DNA of 64,000 bases, taken from contig OZ024823.1 in the NCBI GenBank assembly GCA_964016985.1, positions 35,941,687 to 36,005,686 of the forward strand, in the 5' to 3' direction. The position numbers and the translations under genes were made by a program. This document shows positions 28,419 through 40,400 of the stretch, piece after piece. The notes under the pieces are model-generated. The model saw only the letters and a program-made list of their open reading frames with translations. It made no database searches and was not told where the DNA came from. Positions within the stretch are counted from its first letter, which is position 1. Every line of letters starts with the position of its first letter. This DNA is from Anodontia alba (Eukaryota; Mollusca; Bivalvia; Lucinida; Lucinidae).

Positions 28419-31400
28419 AGCAAAACTTGTAAGATTCTGGCGCGTCCATTTTAGGTACATCCGGCTATGAGATTTAGATATTCCAAGAGAAAACCGGCTA
28501 AACTGTTTTGCAAACAGTGAATACCCTGAACAGACGCCGCGTACTGTCATCTCAATAATATGACTTTAAGAATTTCTTTTATTTCATTTTTTGTTATTGT
28601 TGAAAGCTCAAGTCACCATCATCATTAAGTGGTGATTTGAATGGACAGTCCTAATCATGGTCCAGTCATCAACCGTCCAGTCCTCGATCCGAGCAGTGTA
28701 GATACATTCCAGCGTGTTCGTTTCTGTCTCCCTTGTCAAATGAAATGTATCCCTACTTTAACCCTCGAAGCGCTTAGCATATTCAGCAGACGGCATTTTC
28801 ATTTTCTTCTTATTTTCCTGTGTAAATTAAGCGTGGCGTAACATGTGAATCGTCTGCTAGACAGACGATTCACATGAAATGTTCAGCCTTATTTTCACTG
28901 TAAAATACTAAAACAGTTAGATCGACATCTCCTCTAGAATTTTCAGCAGTGCTTCAGGGGTTCAAACTATTTTCTTGGCAGCTGCAGCACGTGCAAAGTG
29001 ACACGGGAAAAATGGGCCAGTCTGGATAAAAGTGCTTGTCACATGAAAATGAATGTAGGATGATTCAGGCAACCACCACCCTTAATCCAAAACTAAAACT
29101 GGGCGATTAGAAATCATCCGAGGCTTTGGGCCAAATACGTCGCCGGCCTTGCGCATCAACCGTCCAGTCCTCGATCCGAGCAGTGTAGATACATTCCAGC
29201 GTGTTCGTTTCTGTCTCCCTTGTCAAATGAAATGTATCCCTACTTTAACCCTCGAAGCGCTTAGCATATTCAGCAGACGGCATTTTCATTTTCTTCTTAT
29301 TTTCCTGTGTAAATTAAGCGTGGCGTAACATGTGAATCGTCTGCTAGACAGACGATTCACATGAAATGTTCAGCCTTATTTTCACTGTAAAATACTAAAA
29401 CAGTTAGATCGACATCTCCTCTAGAATTTTCAGCAGTGCTTCAGGGGTTCAAACTATTTTCTTGGCAGCTGCAGCACGTGCAAAGTGACACGGGAAAAAT
29501 GGGCCAGTCTGGATAAAAGTGCTTGTCACATGAAAATGAATGTAGGATGATTCAGGCGACCACCACCCTTAATCCAAAACTAAAACTGGGCGTTTAGAAA
29601 TCATCCGAGGCTTTGGGCCAAATACGTCGCCGGCCTTGCGCATCAACCGTCCAGTCCTCGATCCGAGCAGTGTAGATACATTCCAGCGTGTTCGTTTCTG
29701 TCTCCCTTGTCAAATGAAATGTATCCCTACTTTAACCCTCGAAGCGCTTAGCATATTCAGCAGACGGCATTTTCATTTTCTTCTTATTTTCCTGTGTAAA
29801 TTAAGCGTGGCGTAACATGTGAATCGTCTGCTAGACAGACGATTCACATGAAATGTAACATGTGAATCGTCTGCTAGACAGACGATTCACATGAAATGTT
29901 CAGCCTTATTTTCACTGTAAAATACTAAAACAGTTAGATCGACATCTCCTCTAGAATTTTCAGCAGTGCTTCAGGGGTTCAAACTATTTTCTTGGCAGCC
30001 GCAGCACGTGCAAAGTGACACGGGAAAAATGGGCCAGTCTGGATAAAAGTGCTTGTCACATGAAAATGAATGTAGGATGATTCAGGCGACCACCACCCTT
30101 AATCCAAAACTAAAACTGGGCGATTAGAAATCATCCGAGGCTTTGGGCCAAATACGTCGCCGGCCTTGCGCATTGGGACTACCAGCTGTTGTTCGGCCAT
30201 ACCCTTTGATACTCCGCAGCTGAAACATAAAAAAATCAGTCGCAGAGTTGTTTGTCGGAAGCACTTTATGTAAGTGGATATTGCAGTCTGATCCTGCTGC
30301 CGCCAGCACTAGTTAACGAGGGTAAGTATTATAATCGCAGTTGTAACAATTTTTGTTTGATTATCGTCGTGTGAGAGAATGATCTGAGTGGTCAAACTTA
30401 CCTGTACAGAACAATCTGTCGCCACTCGCAAATACTCGCAAACACTCCGAATATCATGGGTACACTGAGGTCCGCTGAATGTCCTCGGAATATCGAGCGC
30501 ATAACTTCGAGTAAATTTTTTTCACTCGGAATGGTTTACTCCAAACCACTCGGCGGAAAATCGCGGATTGTAAAATTGGTCCGCGAAATGAAAAAAAAAA
30601 TTGGTTCTTTTACCTGAGCCGTACTGTACTCCTTCCTCTTATCTGGAGCTATGAGAAGGTATTCAAATTTTAGGCTTTGTATGAATGCAGTAAAAAGACT
30701 CGGTGTCTGAATAGTTATGATAGTACATGTAATTGTACTCAAGAATTGCATAGCAACAAATGGCGCTTTTTTCATCTGAAAAATGCTGATATCTTTCTTA
30801 TTTCTCCACTAAAACATGTTGTGGGTACTCATTAGAAGTGCCAGGCACTTCTAATGAGTACCCACAACATATGTTTTTGTAGAGAAATAAGAAAAATATT
30901 ATGTGGATACCACCTCTTATCTGTAGCTATGAAGAACTGCTTTATAGTAAATAAGTGTTTCTTAGAGGACTTGTTAACGAGTATTTTTATGTTAATTCTG
31001 AAAAGATTTTCTCCAGCCCTCCTAAAAAGCATATGCAGGGTTTTCCCTGACTCGCATTTTGGCAGTTTGTTCGGGACCCTTAAAAGTTAGGGGCAAGGGT
31101 CCTGAGTGATGCAATTATGACCAATTCAAAATTAACAGTCACAGAACTTACCGAAATACCCATGAAAAATACAGGAATACTGAAGAAACCAATACTGGCT
31201 TTAATTAAGAAACGCATATACACCGAGGACGATCTTGAAAAGCCAAGAGGCCAAAGAAGCTCATGCGAACAACGAAGGCTGATTCGCAGGCTGATCTGAG
31301 TATTCACTGGTTGCACAGGTCTTATTGTCCTACAGGTGTTTTCCAAATTTTCATGATCCGAATTCCCCTAAATAAGTTTCATTTCCTTGTTCTCTTCGGC

Positions 31401-34400
31401 ATCTGATCTGGATCTGGGTCTACACTGTTTGTGTAGGCCTATCTGTTCCAACATTGAGATTCTTTAAATTTTTAATACGTGCCAGTTTCGTATGCATTTC
31501 TGACGAGAAAATGCTCTTTTAATTAAGTTTGTTTTTCTCCCGAAGTGGATTTCCCGCCAGGATTTCACGTGATGTTACCGTTACGAGCATGTGGTTTCTT
31601 CATGCAGGGAAAGAGAAATGTTGCTTTGTCTGGGTATTTTAATAATTATAATGTTCTCAATATATAGATAATGTAAATGAATAACAGTACTTATATTCAT
31701 CGAATGAGAATTAGGCCGATCACGTGTAAACGTGTACCCTGAAGCGTGTAGTGTTTGTGTAGAAAACGGTTATGAAAATGACAGTTCGTTTACACGAAGC
31801 ACATGATTGACACATGATCAGTAATGACATCATCAATAAAATCTTACCTCATTCATTCTTTACTTCCTTCTTTCGTAGCATTCAGTCATTTGCATATTGA
31901 GAAAATCCTGGAGAGGTAGCATTAAAACTTTACACAGCCAGCTGTGTAATTGCCAATTACTTTGAAGATGCCACTGTACTGTGTTTTGGAGTTACCCATT
32001 TCAGATTGGATCACATATTGAGGGGAAGTCTCAGAAACAACATTTCATGATCGCATAATCGGCAGAAAAGAAGTGTGGGTAGTTTGATAGAAGAAATAGA
32101 ATAAAATAAAACACTGAATTTTGCATCCAAACAATGTTTTCAAATACTTCATTTAAATTCAGTAAAATAAATGTTCATTCAACTTTGATTCATTTTTGTT
32201 TTGACAAAAATATAGTTCCGGTGCTGTCTGGAGAGTATGAAACCCCTCAGATTTTGCTGCAGTCAGAAAGCAGCTTTGTCAATACACAAATTTAGCGGTG
32301 TGATCAAAAGTAATTGTCAATTAGTACAGACATTGTGACACACAAATGGATATTCTAGTCCTATAAAAATGGAGTGCCTTTGAATAGAACATATTGTACA
32401 GCCTCGTATAAAAAGATTTTGGAAACCACAACAGAAATATTCCTATCTGAGGTGGAAATACAGCCTTACAGGTAAAGATTGTGTGTTTATTTCATAATTT
32501 TTTCCTTGTAAACTGGTATGTAAAAGATTCCGGGTTAAACGAAATCATTTCATTTTTTTAAATTTCATGTACACGTGTAGAGATTTCTGTACATGTGACA
32601 GAACTAATGAGAATCTATGTAGGGATTACTAAATAGGTTCTGCAGGACTTAGAAACATGAATAGCCGCTTTGATGCGCAAACTGCTATCTCACAAATTAA
32701 GCACCTAAGGTACTATTTTGCTGTTTTCTTAGAAAAATAATTATTTGCGCCCAGCATTCGAGTTAGAAAAAAAAAGGAAAAGAAAGAAGGTAGAACCACG
32801 AGACATCCGACTTTGTCCTATACCCCCACCGACCTGAGCCTGAGCAAGTTGTGTGGACAAATTGTTTTCAAAGACAACATTTCAAAATTAATTCGCAAAT
32901 TATTTGCGCCTACGAGTTAAAAGGCTTTCCCTTTTCCTATATGTTAATTAAAGTTACTGTTGGTGTCTTCAGTATGTGTCTTTCACAGGTATTGCTGTAT
33001 TTTTCACGGGTATTCCGGTATTTCGGTAGTATTCCGGTATTTCTGTAGTATTCCGGTATTTCGGTAGTATTCAGGTATTCGGTAAGCCATGTGACCCAAA
33101 AATTAATATTATTTACAGTATCTATGGTTTTGTACTTTTAATCTATTTGTGGCCTAAAGTGCAAGAATTATCAATATTTGGGCAACAAATTGTAGCAGAC
33201 AACATTCTAGAATTTATTTTCTCTGAAAAAAAAAAAAAAATATGTGTACACAGATGCCCCCACCCTATGGCCTTTGCCCATATGGCTGTTTCCTTTAGCC
33301 CCACCCCACAGCCCCATCCCTAGCATGATCCAGTTTCCAAACCTTGGTCTCTGTATAAAGTATTTCATCTGTGATCATTATACCCAATTTCTAACTTTCT
33401 AGGGCAAGTAGTGGTACCAGACTTATGATTCTATTGCCATTTTGCATGTGTTCAATATGACCTGTTATACATTCTGACCCTGGCCCCAACTCTACCATGA
33501 AGTTTAAGGTCTTGGTCTGGGTAAATATCATACCAAATTTCAACTTTGTAGCATTAAAGGTATCAAAGTTATGAGCAACTTGGACATAAATGTGACTGTA
33601 ACAATGCAGGTAGACTTGAATGTAAACTGTAACATTTGTTAGCCTCTGATTATGAACGTACAGTACAGCTCGAGTGTTTTTTCAAAATCCAACCCCCGCC
33701 TCCCCACGAACTGGTAGGGTTGATTTTTTAGCCTCCCAATACCCAACTCCAATTCCCTCCGCGACAGATTTTTCACCCACAGCGTTTCCGCTGAGTTCCC
33801 TCCGCAAAACCACCCACTTACCTGTAGAAATCTGCGGTGGACAAAAGTTTATCCTTGTGAGCTAGCAATCAAAGATTAGTGACGTCAGAATGATTGACAG
33901 CTCCGAATTTTCCGAGTTTGCATGGGGAGGAAATCGGAACCTTTATTTTCTTTATGCATCATTCGGCTGATTTGCCGCTGAATAAATACAGAAATATTTC
34001 TACCTAGAGATTAAAAAAAATAAATAAATAAATAAATGAATATTATGTTATGTTATTCTCTTACAGTATATACATTAATAACATTATATTTATTGGCTTA
34101 TACAGCAATCTTCAGAACTTTCGTTTCCATGTAAAGTGTTCTGTTTTTGTGTCTTCAACATTCGATATGCAAAACCAAGACCGTAATTTATATAACAAGT
34201 AAAAGAGACGCATTGTATAAACCTAGCATCACCGGGAAAGCGTCTTCAAAATGGGCTCTCTGGGCTAATTCAGCAGACGACAAATTCGTTATTTTTTTCA
34301 TTACCAAGAAAATAGGATTTGACATTTCATGCAATGGAGACAACTTGCATGAAATGCAAATCCTGTTCACCTGGAAGAATGAGAAAAATATTTCAAAATG

Positions 34401-37400
34401 TCGTCTGTTGAAAATTTTACCCAGAGTGCTAAGCGTTAAGGTTTGCACAAACAAATCACGCACGAGTCTGTGCATGGCAATAAAACTTGTACGAAGAGAC
34501 GGATCAGCCTGCACACTCTGAGACTGTACATCAGTAGTCTGATCAGAGCCTTCGCTAATCGTATGTACCCCCTATGATCACTGGGTGTAACAAAACGTCT
34601 TGTGCAACCAGCTTAGACTCAGACTGACCTGAGTCTTTGTTGGCCGCATGTACATTGTAGTATTGTAGGTTATGTCCAGTTCAATTCATGTGCATTGTAA
34701 ATCATACTTCAGACAGGAGAACTTTGTACAAACTAAATTTTGGTTTGAGCTGAGTTAAACGGCCCAGTCAATATTATTTCGGTCTTGCTGAGCCCGAACA
34801 CTTTTCCGGGACGGGCTTATTCATAAGCTATTAATCATTTCAGCAGAAACTGACAACTGCCCTTCTTTTCTTTCATATACTTTGACGATAGAGCTTACTT
34901 TTGGAGTTATGGCCCTTTAAACACCAAAAATATTTTAGTGATTTCTGTAATATATTTGCATCACTCCGTAACTTGAAAACTATTTGAGATATTTTCTTGA
35001 AACTTAATTAATTTATTGACATAGTTATGGCACTTGCTTGATGTAAGTGCAGTGGTGGGGCATGGTGAAATGTCTGCAGCCCTTTTATTAGATATTTAAC
35101 AGGTTGAAATATTGGGTAAAGGTACCTAGGTGGTGTAGTGGTAAAGCTGCTTGCCTTGTCACCCAGGGGACACAAGTTCGATCCCAGGCTTCCCTAACCT
35201 TTCATATGGGACTTTTAACCAAGGTCCACACCTCTGTATGACCTAGCTGTTATGGGACGTAAAAAAACTCACTTATTTGCATTGTCATTAGCTTCTATGG
35301 TCCCTTGTGTGCGTAAAGTGTGTTTTTGTGTGACAGACACCCTTTTCACATGGGCTGTCTTATTGACTCAATGACACTTTGATAGCAGAAGCACCCCTTT
35401 AAGTAAATTTATATTGACATGTGCGGTTGCAGCACGTGAATAAGTATTTCCCAGTCTTTTACCACAGTACGTCATTTATATTGAGCGCGTGCGGTTGTTG
35501 CATTGGAAAAGGCAGTTACAGAAATACCAAACATAAATACATAATTCGTGGATTGGGGGCAGATGTTTGATTCTCTTTGTGATTTTTGACTGTTTGTTTT
35601 GTTTTCTATGGCACATTAAGTAAAAATGACCATGCCAGACCCACTTGTTGGCCGGACCAAAGCCACAGAATCCGGTACTTTTTCATATGGAGCTTTTTTG
35701 CGGCCCATGTTACATGCTCGAACAGTGAATGGGGATACCGGGGTTTTCTTTCTTTCGTGGAGATTGATCATGAAATATTTTCTATGGTCATTCTCTCCCT
35801 TCCGCTGATTCAAGAAGGGTAGTTGTCAGTTTCTGGCGAAAGAATGTGCACAACACTGGTTAACTGCTTAGAGGACTAAGCCTACCCAGTAAATGTGTGG
35901 TTAGGTAAACTGACCGCACTCAACACGACCCCATCCGGTTGACTGGGCCATAAAACCTCAACACAAACAAACAAAAAACCGGGGTTTTCTGTGGACCAAG
36001 GGAACATCCAAATATATTTCAAGGAACAAGGCAGCATTGGTTAATATTTTTAGAGAACAAGGGAATAAACCTAATTTTGGGGGATTGGAATGTAGCAATT
36101 TGGAAAACTCCTCAATATGTTTCTATGCACTGGCCATACACATTCGTTATTTCTGCCGGCAATTGCAGTGTTTCGATGCTTTATTAATATTCAAAAGGAT
36201 GCTAATGAGTGAAAACTGACTCAAGCAGGACGTACGAATATTGCAATTTATGCACCAAATTTGTGGTACGTTTTTGTACGTAGATACCAACAATTCTGTA
36301 AACACTCGTGGTGAATGAGAATGCTGACAATCAAAATTTGTTAATTGCTGTCACACACTGAGTTGAAAGGACTGATTTTGATCAGGTCTGCAGTTTGGTC
36401 CTGTTCAACCGAAACATGCCGAAAAGTATGACTGGCTCTGGCCACGCCCCTTTGGAAACAGCTTTCACACTTCATCTTCGAAAGTCATTTTATCAGGCTA
36501 TTTTTACTGCAGGAAAGCTGCAGATCCACTGACCCGGGTGAAACCACCGTGGGATACTAAAATTTAATCCTTCCCACTCGAACCCTCCCCACCGGCATGG
36601 GAGGGGATTTTGAAAAACCACTCAAGCTGTACTGTAACATCACAGCGAAACACTATATGCCTTCGGCAGGCGGCAGCATAAAAATACTTCAGAGTGTTGT
36701 CTGCTGTAGTTGCTTTAAAGCTTTACTAGGCAGATAACTCACATGAAATGTCAAGCCTCATTTTCTCTGAAAAAAAAAAAAAACAAAACAAAAAAACTTT
36801 AAAGTGCTGTCTGTTGCAGTTGCAATTAATGCTTTAAAACAACACCCATAATTCTTATTAAAGAGTCCCTTAACTCCACATAAGGGAGTCCCTGGGACCT
36901 TCATTTTAAAATCCTAAGGGAAAAAACAGTATATGCTGTGGGTGCTCATTATAAACAACTTGCCAAGGTGCTTTTCATCACTACCAAGAATGTGTTTTTC
37001 ATCACTACCAAGAATGTGTTTTTCATCACTACCAAGAATGTGTTTTTCATCACTACCAAGAATGTGTTTTTCATCACTACCAAGAATGTGTTTTTCATCA
37101 CTACCAAGAATGTGTTTTTGTGCAGGAGTAAGACAAATTATCAAGTACTCCTTAACAAGTCCTCTCAGGCTCTGGTTTCTTACCTTTTAGACTAAGTATC
37201 TCATATCTTTCTCCCACATTATCAATACACTGGAAAACAAAAGAAGGTAAGAACTACAAAAACAAATCTGTCAATATGTCTTACATCTTGTGATAGTCTT
37301 TCAAATAATAGAAAACTGAGGCAAAAAAGACTGGATCATTTAATATACAATACTAGTGCTTTTCCATGGTAAAACATTTACTAGTATGGTAACAACTGTC

Positions 37401-40400
37401 CCAAAATTTCAAACACTTTATTCCATACTTTTCTGGCTTAAATAGTGCTTTTTATGCATTTTTTTTATTAAAATATATGTACTTAGAGAAACGGCAAACA
37501 GTGTAGATCCTGATCATACCTTCAGGAGCAGTCTGATCTGCACTGTATGCATATGCCAGTTTGTTAGAAACTTTGGTGTACGAAATTTTAGGACATTTAC
37601 CGTACATACTTACATATTATGGATTAAATGTATATATATGGCTCCAGACAAGCAGCTTTTTTTCAACCAGGAAGTATTGCTCTTTTTCTAACTTCACAAA
37701 AACATGTTGAGATGCCCATCTTATCTAGAGCTATAATATATTTAATGCTCAGTTTTTTGTGATGCAACATACATATAATTTTCGTGTGAACAATAAAGAC
37801 ATGGCAAACAGCAGTATTCCCTAGACAATTTGATCTGCGGGTATAATGTTTAGGGTTGGCACAGCCTTGAAAAGTTCTTGAATTTCAATGGCTGTCATGA
37901 AGAATGTTTGAATTGGGGTAGAGAGTTCAAGAATGCTTGGAAAGTACACAAAAAGACGATGTATTTGATTCTGATTCTACCTCTCTATTAGAATCCAACA
38001 TGAATTAGTAGACAAATACAACAACTGTCCAAAAATTTCAAACACTTTATTTCATGCCTTTGGCAAGAAGTGAAGCTCTTTCTGGTTCAGCACTGGTTAC
38101 ATAAAACATTTTTTTTCCCAGGAATGTTGGTGTACAAAATTTTAGAACAGTTACTGTACATACTTTTTTCTCCATTACATGCACTGAAGACTGTCTTTTT
38201 CAAGGTCAAAACAAGCATATTCAGTTTGTGACAATCACAAGGAAAAACAGAACTGTTCACTAAATTTACAATAGCAGTAATGACTGTCAATGGATAAACA
38301 ATTTGCAAGATGGTGCAAAAGTACTTGATTGTTTGAAATGGAATTTTATGGCCCAGTCAACACTGTTCAGGTCATGCCAAGCATGTCAGATAAGTTGAGT
38401 TAACCTTCTCACACTTTTCCTGAGCATGCACAGTCCTCAAAGTGGTTAATCAGTGCAATTACCATTGCCAGTACCTGACAACTGTCTATAATCAGTGGAA
38501 GGGGAAGAGTGACCACAGAAATGATTTCATGATCAGTCTTCATGACATTTATGTGGACAATGTGGTTGAGCTGGTATTCAATTGCGACACCTGGATCTGC
38601 AGTCAGACACACTACAGCATAGCTACAGATAAGAGGGGGTATCCACATAATAGTTTTCTTATTTCTCGATGAAAACATATGTTATGGTACTCATTAGAAG
38701 CGCCTCGGCGAGGCGCTTCTAATGAGTACCCACAACATATGTTTTCATCGAGAAATAAGAAAAATATCAGCATTTTTCGGATGAAAAAAGTGCTTTATCT
38801 GTTGCTATGTACAGACTGCCCCCATCATTAAAGAAGGTGCCTTATCTTGACTTACATACAGTATATGATGAGCATGACAAAAGTACTTATGGGCATATTT
38901 TGCAATTTACAGGTCACTGTTCCCATTACTCATTTTATGGTAGTACCATAAAATGAGTAACTGAGACAGTGACAGAAAGGGTCCTGGTATCCCATATGTG
39001 GAGTTTCAAACATGAGAAACAAATGAAGATAAAAAGTGTGCTGGAACAATGAAGCCAACTTCTTGCTCATGCAAAACTTTCCACATATATAAGGTAAGTA
39101 TGGCATTTAAGGACTTTCTGTTGGACATGGTATTCGTATTGCATGTGTTGGAACTGTTCTCAACATGGAGAATAAAGAAAAATAATGATCTCGACACTCC
39201 TCTTATCTGGAACATGTATGGTTGTAGTGTAAGGGTGAATAAATTCACAATTTAACAATTCGATATCTTAAGCGGGAGAATAAATTCTCAATTTAACAAC
39301 TTTATATTTTTCTTAAATTTCTACACATTTGAAGTATCTCCATGAGACACTTTTGATGAGCACTCACAATTTATGTTTACATAGAGTAATACGAAATTAT
39401 ACAACACCTGATCAAAAGCTACAGTTGTTCTGTTGAATTTGTTTGGATTGTGATGTCGGTGAAAATACTGGGTCTGCACTGTTTGCTACTATTAAAGACA
39501 ACACTTTTTAGAGACATCATGAAGTACTCAAATGCCCTGTTCAAATATTTACAGAAATATACCACACTATCTGTATATTTAGTGTTATTACAGAGATAAG
39601 CCCTAGCTTCAGTTAAGGCACATTTTTCAACCAAAAAGCGCTGGTACTTTATTTCTCCAGGAAAATGTATGTTGTGGGCATTCATGAGAGAGCCTTGGTG
39701 AGGCACTTCTGCTGAGTGCCCACAACATGTGTTTTATAAAGAAATAAGAAAAATATTTACCTGATGACCCCTCTTATCTAGCACTATGAATTATAATACG
39801 TTGTATCTCTACTTACACTGAGTTGCTGAACTATCTTATTTAGTGGCTTTGTGCCATGCCTTTCACAACCTAGTTTATATGCCTTCAGAAGATCTTCTGT
39901 TTTCCATTTTGGCACTGAAAAAAAATACAGAAAAAGTGAAACATTTTTTTACAAATTTTAAATTTCTTCTTTCCAGTCTGGGCTGCAACAGTAATTACTT
40001 TCACTGATGGCCTTGACAACATTTTTTTCAGGCTAATCTTTCAAGAATAATTACAAACAATTATGTTGTAAAGATTTTCAAAATGATATACAGTCATGGA
40101 AACATTATTCCTATATTATCAAGCTGAGAGTATGCAACTAACTATTATACTGCATGAAACTTTCAATTTCATAACAGTGCTTGCATTAAGGGAAGTCTGG
40201 GAGTGAGAGACTCCCAAATATTGCCCTGGGACTTCCAAAAATCAATGCCAGGAAGTCTGGGACTCCCAACTTTTGAAGATATTTAGTCATTTATAACAAA
40301 AATTTAGAATGAATTTATGTGTTATTTAGCTTAAGAATGGCTGTTTTACTCCATAAATGAGAGTTTAAGAATATTGAGGTTGAATTTCTGAAAATGAGTG

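Larger units (their letters stand above)
25288..30626. mobile_element. TA-bounded composite transposon A
   Basis: Left end CAGTACAGCTCAGGTAAAAG (25288) and right end CTTTTACCTGAGCCGTACTG (ending 30626) are 24-bp inverted repeats with one mismatch, flanked by TA on each side. The outer 250 bp at both ends are rich in CTCGGAAT/ATTCCGAG motifs, possible transposase-binding repeats. It interrupts an M1 MITE whose remnants flank it (25140-25285 and 30629-30660). The interior holds a 2.2-kb block shared with element B, SINEs and the 487-bp triplication. No transposase frame was found. Confidence 0.85.
34030..36110. repeat. Right arm of the large inverted repeat
   Basis: Reverse-complement counterpart of 25735-27965, inside transposon B, interrupted by the family R retroposon at 35750-35977. 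With about 6 kb between arms, the PPP1R37 intron 3 transcript could fold into a long duplex. Confidence 0.85.
33661..36634. mobile_element. TA-bounded transposon B
   Basis: Left end CAGTACAGCTCGAGTGTTTT and right end ...ACTCAAGCTGTACTG are inverted over about 30 bp and flanked by TA. It shares only the first 11 bp of terminus with element A but carries the same internal block in inverse orientation. 2974 bp, no transposase frame seen. Confidence 0.85.

Noticed and set aside
32390..32480. TATAAAAAG with a downstream CAG/GTAAAG as a nested gene start
   Set aside because: No open frame of useful length follows, and TATA-like strings are expected in AT-rich introns.
36914..37119. CRISPR-like regular repeat array
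   Set aside because: Repeats are directly contiguous with no spacers and the DNA is clearly eukaryotic.
36914..37195. Octapeptide-repeat proteins (EKHILGSD, FITTKNVF, CFSSLPRM) on both strands
   Set aside because: All come from one 24-bp minisatellite read in different frames; not a protein-coding repeat.
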